Below the pieces are notes generated by a model that searched no databases, was not told the DNA's origin, and saw nothing but the letters and a program-made list of their open reading frames with translations. A program made the translations under genes and the position numbers. Shown here one piece after another: positions 43,101 through 54,723 of a DNA stretch of 64,000 nucleotides (positions are counted from its first letter, which is position 1; every line of letters begins with the position of its first letter). This DNA is from Heterobilharzia americana (Eukaryota; Platyhelminthes; Trematoda; Strigeidida; Schistosomatidae): NCBI GenBank assembly GCA_944470555.2, contig OX104127.1, positions 138,774,786 through 138,838,785 on the forward strand, in the 5' to 3' direction.

Positions 43101-46100
43101 GCAATGTTGAGGCATCCCGTGCAGGGGCTCATATGCCAATATATAGAGAGCAATCAATTCAGTCCAGTCAACGACGGGATAAAACAAGTAACAACGTAAA
43201 AACTATGCCCGTCACACAAGAAGTGGCTATCGCGACTCGGTGGCCTAGTGTGCAAAACTCTGGCGTTTGGAGCTACCGGCTCCAGGTTCGAGTCCTAGTA
43301 GGAACGATACCGCTCACTAGGAGGCAGGTGTATCCAGCTGAAGAGTCCCAGATAGAACAAAACGCGCGTTGTGGGTTCCACTGCTACCCACTATTGATTA
43401 TTAATACATTGCCAATAAAATTCAATTGCTTTCTCTCTCTCTCTCTCTGTACATATATATATACCAATCAATTTGGCTAAATTTACCTTAGAGGAGTGAA
43501 ATTCTCTGAATTATGCATTTCTGGTTTACTTCCTGCACGACTTGGTAAACCAGTCCCATCTGTAATATTTGATAATGCCAAATAACCAGGATGATTTCGA
43601 TCAACTAGTCTTGATTGACCATATTCATCATCAGCCCATAATGCATCAACATCATCACGAATAGGTGGATGCAGAGTTCCTGAACTAGCAAAAAGAATAG
43701 TTGTATCCAAATCGGAGATGATTCCGCTCACTGTACTGGCAGACTGTAGACAAGCTTGTGTACCTGGACCATGTGTTTCTAGTAGACTGATCAAGTTACG
43801 TAACTATACACATACAAATAAAAGAAATAATAAGCAAGAAAAAAATTCGGTTCCAGGTAAAAAGTAAATGATAATATTACCACACACTCATCTGCATCCC
43901 AGAGTACTGACACGCACCATACAGCCACCAATTAGATTTGAAGAGAACCACTATAAACCGAATGACTTTTGGAACTACAATGAATAACAAGAACTGGTCA
44001 AAAAGAAACAAATTAAATTATTTCCTATTCATGTTTACCATGATCAGGATGGTAACCAGTTCATATCAACCTGAATGAATGAGTGTAAAATATACTACTG
44101 AACAACTTAAATAGTAAGAGATCACTCACACTGATGATCTGTAAATTTCGGTAGCTAGATCAGAGCGGCTTAACCACTGAATGACTGTTTCGTTGGTTTA
44201 GAGTCGAGCTGGTCAGCGATGTACCCGGAAAAATTAAGCCAACAGAAAGGAATTTTTCAGATTGCCTGGATCTGGCTAGCTAGCTGACTTCCCTGGACCG
44301 GCATACTTTAAACAGGATGATCAAATTATACGATGCACCTTAACACTCCTCAGAGGTGAGTTTTTCAACTGTCAGCAGGCTTTCCATTGGAAAGTACCCA
44401 GCCGCGATCACTAGGTATCATCTCTGACACACAAGTGTAATGAACTAACTAAATATAATGCTGAACAACTTGAGTAGTTAGAAAGCAACCAAACTGATAT
44501 GTAGATTTTGCCAGACAGAAAAGAATGATGTAAATGGAAGTGTCGCTGGTTTGGAGACAGAGCCAGCCAGCTCATCAGTGGTGTGACAGGACAGGACAAA
44601 TTCAGCTCACAGAGAAGAGTTGTTCAGATCATCTGGATCTGGCTGGCTAGCTGACTTGTATGCATAAGTATGCCACCTACCTAGGGTGATTAATTTGCAA
44701 ATGATTGACATACTATATAGTTCACGTTGACATTCCCAAAGTTCCTAATTTTGGATTATTTTTAAAAGAATCAACACTATGATATTTTATCGTAAACTGC
44801 ACTGGGAATCCTGAAACATTAATTTATGCTATTTAGAGCTTTACTATCGAAGAGAAATTAGTATTGTTGCTGTCGTATGATTTCAAATTTGTCTAACATG
44901 ATTAATAATTATTTTTCTTCTCATTGGAGAACTTCTACTGAAAAACACAAGATGAACTTTTTACCTTTTTGTATTAATGAAAAGTGAATATTTCACAGTT
45001 GTCAGTATACAGGCATGATATTTATTACAAACTTGTCCATTTTTGTAAAAATAAACAAAAAGCATTACAATATAAACTTATAACATTTCAACAATTTACA
45101 TAATTCAAAGCATTTTAACAGTGTAACATCAAGTTGTTTAAAATATACAGCTGACTTATAGACCCATTGGTCTAATAATAGTCAGCCAACCAACAACAAA
45201 AAACTCAATCAAAAAACAATAGAGATGATTATAACAACAATAAAAATAGTACTGTTGGATACCATAGAAATAGATAAGTTGAAATTATGTATTATATAAT
45301 GTTGATAAAAGTTGACTCGTGTAAACTCTAAATGAAAGGCCATTTGGAAGGTTCGTGGGGATTTATTTATTGATTTCAGGTTGGAAGAAGAAACAGTGGG
45401 AACCTCGGAGCACTAGACAGCTGTTCCCTCTTAGTATGGGACTCCTCAGCAGTGAGGACCAATAACCCCACCCCACTAGAGATCGAACCCAGAACCTTCA
45501 GGTTCCGTGCGGGTTCCCCACAAACCTCTAAATTGAATTAATCTTTACTGACTCGCTTCGAGAGGTAATTCCCAAAATTCTAATGAGAAGTCGTGAACAG
45601 TGAGCCCAACCAAGTCGGACATGAGGACAAAATAGTTATCAAACGACGGGATTCGATGTATATCGTGGGATATCGTGAACTGACAGAAGTAGGAAATATG
45701 GACCGTTGGATTTCAACCCAGTGGCTCAGTGGTTACGTGCTAGTGGTGGAACCTGAAGGTCCTGGGTTTGATTCCTGATGGGTTGGGGTCATTAGTGTGG
45801 TCTTCTGAGGAATCCCATACTAGGACGAAACAGGTGTCTAGTGCTCCGAAGTTTTCGATGTTTTTCCAACTGATATCAGCCCATAATGAATACCAATTTA
45901 AACGAAAGTACTTCCCCTTTAACTGGGGTTACAAAATAAAGAGCTTGAAGAAAATTGGTAAATGAGGATTCTTGAGATAGGAAGTAGTGCTTGGATGAAT
46001 GGATAGCATAGCAATATTAAAGTCATCAGCGTGAGAGTAGTAGTGGATTACGAAGTTATATCACTTTTGTTAGTCTGATGTTGAGATATCATCATTTAGA

Positions 46101-49100
46101 GGGTAACATTTAGGATGTAGTTTATTCTTTTCAGAGTTGTAAAGCCCCTTATTTTCTTCATTTTCACTGGCAGTAGAACTATACAGATAGATGCTTTGAG
46201 TACAAGTTGAATCATTTCTCTTACGTACAATAGGTGTTTTTTCACTACTGGTAACCGGTATGTTGTTATGTTAACTTTTTGTGATGTGACTGACATTAGC
46301 GGTTATTATTCTGTTCAGACTGTATATGAAATAACCAATTTTAAGCGCAATTTTAATGAATCTCTTCATTTATTGTCATACTTTTAGTCTAGAGTGCCAC
46401 ATTAACCTTACATGGAAATATGCTGGATATAGGCATTATCTACTTATTTTACTTATTGTGTATTGGTCACTGAAACGTTTATTTAATCCCAATTTATTAA
46501 CAGGCATTTCATACAGTAAAATAGCTTCAGTAGCCTAGCGGAAAACGCGCTCTGGCTTTTGAGTTCCAATGGGAACAGTATTACGCACTGGGATGCAGGT
46601 ACACCCAGTTAACGAGACTCAAACAGGATAGAACCTGTGTTATGAGGATTCAACTGCTAGCCACTATCAAGCAAATTATAACCAAGTTTTTCCCTAGAGT
46701 ACTGTTCTTACTGCAATCTATCATTCTAAATTTAAATATCTACTCGTACATACAAAACTTAAAGTGGTCATTGAGTTGTATGTTTTTGAATTTCAGTGGG
46801 AATGCAGTAATTCGTAAAGGATATTTTGTATATCGCGACAAATGCTTAGAAAGAAACACAATCACACACACATACATATGCACGCAAATTCGCTTCAATA
46901 AGTTTAGCTTTAAATCGCTTACTTTTGCATCTAAGAATTCAGCTCGTTTATCCAATTCAGCAATACTTTTATTACGACTCAACATTAACTGCTGACCTGT
47001 CCCCGATCCATATGAATCTGTATAATATGAACGATTGGCAGATGTAGCTTGCACCAAACTTATACACGCAGTGCCTACACCTCGAACAGCTGATCTTAAT
47101 TGATCTGCTTGATTTACATCAGGTAAAGTAGCAGCGGCACCTTTACACGTTTGACACATTTCTTGATATTCCTAAAAAGCAATAATACTAACAATTATAA
47201 TAATAATGAAAATAATAATAGTACTGCTTCTACTACTACTAATATGTTGGCCTTATTCTCAGCCATAATTATGTTTAGAGTACAGAATTCTCAGCAAGTG
47301 ATATCGCATCAGTTTAACCGTTGTACAACACTTCAAATATGCATAAAAATTGTGCTGTCCAACAATATATAACAAAGAATAACATCATTGCTGAAATGTT
47401 TAATGACTTCAGAGACATGATAACACTTCGCTATTGCAAAGTTCTTTCATAAGACTACTTCCTACATGATTTCCTTCACATAATAAACAAGCTAAATAAA
47501 GTAGTACGGTTGAATTTTTGTACATAGTTGTGCGTGCATACAGTTTAATTTATTTGCTTCTTGTCTTCTCAGAGGATACACACATGGAGACAGCTCCAAA
47601 TGCAGAGGATGCTTGTCAACAGATAACACATTTCTAGCCAGTAGTCTACAACAGTTCAGATGCCTATCCACAAAGGCATTCATCACTACAGTTAGTGGTG
47701 TCCCACTCGCTCTACTAATGACCTCTTATGCAATACTGCGTAGTCTTTCTTCCAGAGTTCAGCAAGGAATAAGGGAGAATAATAAGTAACAAAACATAAG
47801 ACGAGAGGCTAATTTACTCCAGAAAGTCTCAGTTTCTTTACATAAACGGTCAAGTGAAGGATTCCTCCGGAAATCAGTTAAATATGAGGGGATCAAGAAA
47901 TATCAGAAGAAAAGCATAAACCAACATGGATCATACTTGATACATTCTCTACAACATAGGCGTCAATGAAGCAACAGCCATGGAAGTGAAGTAATTTACA
48001 TAGGTCTTGTGCACCTAGTACACTAAAATTAACCACCTGATATTTAGAGGCATAGATTGTGAGGCCATTTAAAGAAGACCAGTGACCAATTTCGGTTAAG
48101 AAGTTATTAAACTGGGAGCAATCTGCAGAAGAGATGATCTTCATGGATACTGACTGTTAGGGCATTCGCTTACTTAAAGAATTTAGCTTTAGCTGAGGTT
48201 GGTAAGTGGTGCAAAAATAAAGAGAAAAGAAAAGGAAGCAAACTGGTTTCACTAAGCAGCGGAGTAGAGCGTTTCCCCCTGTATACAGCGTACAGTCTTC
48301 TCGCAGTAAAATAAGAATCAAGCTATTATTTTGATATTTGTATTTACCAATGAATTTTCATAACAGAATCTCTTCACATAAAGTGGAATCAAATTTGTCT
48401 AAATGGGAATGAGGGGAAAAAACGTGGTTTGACCTAGTCTCAAACCCATCCCCACATACTGACATAATCAGCATACATGCATACGAAAAGAACTATCATC
48501 ATACATGTGTGCATACAGATCTCCATCTGTAATTCATACACTCTTTACACTACAAACAGATATAACCTTTATTCTTCAATTACTGACAACACAAAATCAT
48601 TCATGCTGCAGAACACATGTCAAGTTATCACATCATATATAAGCTTGAAGAATATTTCAAATTCCGGTTTACTATATCTTTGATAAAGCTATTAGCCTCA
48701 CTAAATAGCGAAATGTCAGTTTAAAGAAATTTATTCGGTTTTACATTTAATAGGAAATTCAAATACCAAATGAATATCATTTTACTTAATGCCCAAATTT
48801 TTTCAAACCATCACATCCCGACTTGGTTAAGATATCTACAAAATGAATCAAGCCATTTCAAAATCCAAGACTTAATGTGAGTTCTGGCAAGCTGATTTAA
48901 TAAAAAGGTTTCAGGGACAGAGTCAAAAGCAGGAGTATAGTCTAAAAAGGTTGCTCTAACATACTTAGCACCTTCATCTAGACTGGCGATGACATTATGA
49001 AGTAAAACAACTGCAGCATCTATAACATTATATATAATAAAGACATAGAATTTTTTATTTTAAAAATCGCAGTAGATACTTACTTTTTACCAAATAAAAT

Positions 49101-52100
49101 TATTTAAAATTTTACTTCATACCAGCTAACCTTTAGAAGTCCCTGTATTACCGATATAAACTACAAGCTTCTTTGTGAAAAGAGTGCATGCAAGTGAAGA
49201 AGGCAACAGTGCAGTGATCTTTGCACCTAACCACGTGTTTTTTTTATCAGATCCAAATGTTTACACACACGAATTTCAATATACACTGAGTGAACATGAT
49301 ATCATCATGTGATGAATGTTGAGGTTAGACAAAGGGTACTACTAGGCAATTGATGAGGTTGTTAACCACCTTAGTCGACTAAGGTGACTTGGACATGTAA
49401 TACGCATGCCGAACCCACGCCTACCTCGATGTGATATGTTAGAGGAAGATGGATTAGGTTGGAAGAGGAGGGTTCAGTGTGGCCAAACAAAGACATGGAA
49501 CCAGTTGATGAAGTCACTGACTGTTGGTCTGAGCTGTGTTGGCAGATGTAGACTGTCTGGCTGGGGTCTTCGAGACGATAGGAATCAGTGGTTGATGACT
49601 GAGTCACTCTTGGTGATATGGTTGTAAATTGGTCACAATGGTGTAGATGTATTCACTCCACTCCTTGACATCTTATAAAGCTTGAATATTTGCACTGACC
49701 TTTATCTTCAGATTGTTTGTTCTCTCACACAACTTTATGTACTTTGATGTCACTCTTACTCTTATTCTATCCACCTGTTCTTTGTACATTACTGTGAGGT
49801 ATCGTAACTTGAGCCGATGCAGTTGTGTGTGACATTCTACGTTTATTTTTTCAGTCGGTGTCAATGAGTCATTATGTTACTTAGCTCACTTTGGATTAGT
49901 AGAAAAAGTAAATGCCAGTTCACATGGATCAGCAATAAATGTCCTCGATGAACGCTTTGTTGTACCTTAATCTGTATTTGGTCAGCAGAGATTTCTCTTG
50001 TCCTTTCTTTTTTAAGCATTATCCGATGGGATGACTTTATTGTTTTGTATGCTTGAATATGCGCTGTAACTATGAAATATGCCTATTTATTTGTGTGAGG
50101 TGTGACAAATTAAACTACTAACCGCTAACTAATGCCAGGTTTTATATTCATGCTGACCGGCTGACTGATAAATGAAAACAAACAGCTCATCTAAGGCATT
50201 GTTATTTAAACGCGTTCCACTTAGTTCAAGATGCATGATTAAAAAGAAATTGCCTTAAAAAGTCATACACAAGGGTAGCATTCATGTATATTTAGCCAAT
50301 TTTTTAAATAGTCAATCAGTTCTTTTCTTCATGATAAGCATGACTTTAAAAGCCCATTCTAACAACTCCTGAGATAAACAATTTGTTCCCTCTACTTTAT
50401 GGGAAATTACTTTCTCAGCCAAAACTCCGAGTGGCCTTTAAAATCACTCTCATGATGATGAGGAAAATAAATTGGTGATGCCAAATTATCTATTGGCACA
50501 GAGAATACTTTCCCTTCCACTCTATTTTGTATACTGGAGTGATTTTCAAGGCCACTGTATCAACTGCTGAAATAGCCAATCATAGTTTGGTAGTCCGGCT
50601 AGAAAGGTAGTTTTTTCATAAAATGTGGAACCCATATTGGTTATCTCAGTTATTATTATTATTATTATTAGGATAGCCTTTAGAGTCATCTCTAAACTGT
50701 TTCATGTATATGTGAAATGAAATTGAAGCGGATATTAATGTCACTTTACAATTAATCACTTTCAACGAGAATATATGCATCTTGTTCATACATGAATTTA
50801 CGCGTTTAGTCAACTTTCGCATTGAGTGCATAATATGTATACAGTCGATAGTTTATACAAACCTAAATGTTAATGTATGCTAAGTGTGTCTAAAATAACA
50901 TATCGAAAGTTATTAATGCTGTAGCATAACAAATTATTTCATTTCATAAAAATGAATCTCACTTTCTCTCTATTATGAAGGTCAACAAAACAATAAGTTA
51001 GAAAAAAAGGTGGACCCCTTTATTGAATTTGTAATAGACATAGTTAAGTGAAATTTCAACTTCGTCTGTCACCAACCAACGGATATAAACAAAAATATGT
51101 ATTTAACTATCTTGGTCATCGAAGTTAATGACTACTGTTCATCTGAACTAAATTCTTTAATAGTGTATGTGCATGAATGGATGTTTTCATAGAAGACAGT
51201 TATATCTTTCACGGGAATGTATTCACTATGGTAATATAGACACTTATTGATTCATTTGTCTGACATCCGTACCAATGCAAGAGAACAGTTGATTATGATT
51301 AGGCTTCAATCTAATAATCTACAGATTACAGACAGACAGGCAGAATCAACACAGAACCTCACACACAAGTACATCGGCTCAAGTTACGACACCTCACAGT
51401 AGTGTACAAAGAACAGGTGGATAGAATAAGAGTAAGAGTGACATCAACCTCGCCTGGTTAACTAGTTTACTAGTTACTAGCCGGTCCTAAGCCCGGGTAA
51501 AGAGGGAAGGTTGGGCATAGGGCTAGCAACCCTACCCCGTAAAACAAATCTAACCGCTAAAGAAACTTCAAAGCACAAACAAAATATAAAAAATGAAAAC
51601 AAACTTATTCCCCGCTGGAATCGGAGAGGCGAAATGACGCCAGTTGGTGAAAGCCTTCGGGAAGCCAATTGGCCGATGTGTCTTCTCTCCCTGATGAAAG
51701 CGAAAGTAAACGTGGGGACATGGAATGTCCGCACCATGTTTGAACCCAGTAAGGCAGCCCAGATTGCAAAGGAGATGAGAAGGTATAACATCGAAGTGCT
51801 TGGGATTTGCGAAAGCAGATGGAATGGGAGTGGACTCTCCAAACTGTCAACTGGAGAATCAATAATCTACTCCGATTGTCACCCAGACGCCAACCACGAG
51901 CACACTGAGGGAGTGGCTATCATGATGTCCTCAAGAGCATCGAAGGCTCTCATGCAGTGGGAACCAATCTCCTCCAGGATCATGACAGCAAGATTCAACT
52001 CAAAAGGAAGAAAGGTCACAATCATACAATGTTATGCACCTACAAATAATGCAGAGCAAGAGAAAAAGGAGGAATTCTACAGACAACTTCAATCAACACT

Positions 52101-54651
52101 GGACAAGACGTCAGTTGGCGATATCAAAATTCTAATGGGCGACATGAATGCCAAACTGGGAGGGGACAACACGGGAAGAGAACTAACCATGGGTCGAGAG
52201 GCGCTAGGTGAAATGAATGAGAATGGAGAATTGTTTGCAGAATTCTGTGCATTCAACGATTTGGTGATTGGAGGCAGTGTGTTCAGGCACAAGGATATCC
52301 ACAAAGCGACATGGACTTCACCAGATGGACACACTAAAAATCAAATCGACTTTATCTCAATCTCAAGAAAATGGAGACACAGTCTACTTAACACAAGGTC
52401 AAGAAGAGGAGCAGATGTAGGTTCACACCACTCACTATCTAGTGCAAGGAACCTTCCAAATCAAGTTAAAAGCCTTCAAGGAAGCTGGTGATAGACCTCA
52501 ATTCAAGTACAACACTCGGAAACTGAAGGATGAAACTACAAAGGAGATCTTCAAGGCAGCCATCAAGACAAAATGGGAGACATCGAGCAACATCCCTGAA
52601 GAAACCTGTGTGGAAGAACACTGGAAGTCTTTGAAAGCTATGTGGAAAGAAACCTGCACAACAGTATTAGGAAGGAAGAAGAAAGAAGACAAGGAATGGA
52701 TCTCGACGGATACCTGGAAGCTGATAGAGGAGAGGAGGATGGTGAAGCAGAAGATAAACCAGTGCAAGGATGCTCAACGACAAGAGGAACTGAGCACAAT
52801 GTATAAAACACTGGACAAAGAAGTGAAGAAGAGTGCACGCAAAGACAAAAGACACTTCTACGAAACACTGGCAAGTGAAGCAGAACAGGCTGCAGGTAAG
52901 AGAGACCTGACGACATTGTATCAAATAACCAGGTTGCTATCAGGGAAGAGACCAACACAGATGAAACCAATAAAAGATGAAGAAGGAAATTTAATTACAA
53001 AAGAAGAGAAACAGAGGAAACGATGGGCCGACCACTTCAAGAAGCTCTTGAATCGACCACCACCTGCACTTCGTCCAGAAATACCACCTGCAGCCGCTGA
53101 ATTACAAGTGAACATTAATCCCCCAACGAAAATGGAAGTCCTGAACGCCATAAAGCTACTGAAATGCGGGAAAGCAGCAGGACCAGATGGAATACCGCCA
53201 GAAGCACTGAGAACAGATGCAGAGACAACAGCGGACATGCTCACACCACTATTGCAGAAGGTGTGGAAGGAAGAGAAGGTACCTGACGATTGGAAGAAGG
53301 GTTACCTTGTCAAACTGCCGAAGAAGGGAGACCTCAGTGCTTGCAAGAACTGGCGCGGAATCACTCTCCTGTCCACCCCAAGTAAAATATTAAGCCGCAT
53401 CATCCTGGAGAGGCTTAAAGACGCACTGGATTCAAAACTGCGACCGGAACAGGCAGGCTTCAGGAAGTACAAATCATGTGCAGACCAAATTGCAACGCTT
53501 CGTATCATCATAGAACAGAGCATAGAATGGCAATCAGCTCTCTACCTCAACTTCATCGACTTTGAGAAGGCCTTTGACAGCGTCGACCGAGAAGTAATTT
53601 GGAAACTGCTTCAATACTACGGAGTACCGCAAACCTTTATCCGCCTCATTCAACAACTATATGAAGATGCCACATGCCAAGTAATCCACAATGGGAAGCT
53701 CAGTGATGCCTTTGAAGTGAAGACAGGAGTGAAACAAGGTTGCCTACTATCCCCCATGATATTCCTTATTGTGGTGGACTGGATCATGCAGCAAACAGTA
53801 GGCAGCGAGAAGAGGGGGATACACTGGACGACGGAAAAGAACCTAGAAGACTTGGATTTCGCCGATGACTTATGCCTAATGTCACATAAACTTGAAGATC
53901 TGCAGGCAAAAACTAACAAGTTGATAGAAGAGGCAGCTAAGACGGGACTTCAGGTGAATATAGAGAAGACAGAAGTGATGAAGATACCGCACCACCACCA
54001 TCAACAACAACAACAAACTCCAATCACCGTCAACGGGAGAAACTTGAAGGAAGTAACCTCCTTCACTTATCTAGGAAGCACTGTTTCAACTACAGGCGGG
54101 ACGGACGAGGACGTCAAAGTCAGAATCGGAAAAGCAAGACAGGCGTTCATTAGCCTGAAACCAGTGTGGAGATCTTCTGCACTCAGCATGCGGAACAAGA
54201 TACGGATTTTCAACACCAACGTCAAGTCAGTGCTCTTGTATGGCTCAGAGACTTGGCGCGTCACGAAAGGCATTTCCAATAAACTACAGACATTCATCAA
54301 CAACTGCTTACGCTCGCTGCTGAAGATCAGATGGCCAGAAAAAATAAGCAACAAGGAACTCTGGGAACGAACCAACCAAGAACCTATCACGCAACAAATA
54401 TGCAGGAAGAAGTGGAGATGGATTGGCCATGCACTGAGAAGGCCGACTGAGGACATCACGCGTCAGGCCCTCGAGTGGAATCCCCATGGGAAGCGACGAG
54501 TTGGACGTCCGAGGGTGACATGGAGGAGGTCATGCGAGGAGGAAATGAGAGCTTCTGGGCTGTCGTGGACCAGGTTCAAAAGATCTCAGAGAACAGAGGT
54601 CACTGGAGGCGTGCTACTGAAGCCCTATGTTCCACTAGGAACCCAAGGGAC

Positions 54652-54723
<72 letters not shown>

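Larger units (their letters stand above)
39824..43486. other. talin intron 5
   Basis: 3.7 kb. Contains a tRNA-like repeat at 40186-40259 and a Sm-alpha-like unit at 43215-43410, then a CT/AT dinucleotide run. 40300-43200 shows nothing recognisable; frames at 40849-41192 look like chance. Confidence 0.65.
43804..46922. other. talin intron 4
   Basis: 3.1 kb. Holds a diverged direct repeat (44090-44340 and 44455-44700), a head-to-head pair of hammerhead units (45346-45905), and an Sm-alpha-like relic (46520-46670). 44710-45340 and 45910-46510 show nothing recognised. Confidence 0.65.
51448..54720 (+). mobile_element. full-length RTE-like element nested in an older RTE fragment
   Basis: About 3.27 kb: short 5' UTR, endonuclease, reverse transcriptase, and an (AAT)n tail of about 70 bases (54651-54720), with a 12-15 bp target-site duplication. 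It differs clearly in protein sequence from the element at 15331-19272. No LTR. Three defects are visible: a four-base gain that breaks the frame and the endonuclease SDH motif (near 52426), a one-base loss near 54567, and no ATG at the first open codon. Confidence 0.92.

Noticed and set aside
47151..47372. Asn-rich plus-strand frame next to exon 4
   Set aside because: Translation of an AAT/ATA-rich stretch across the exon 4 acceptor; no coding signal.
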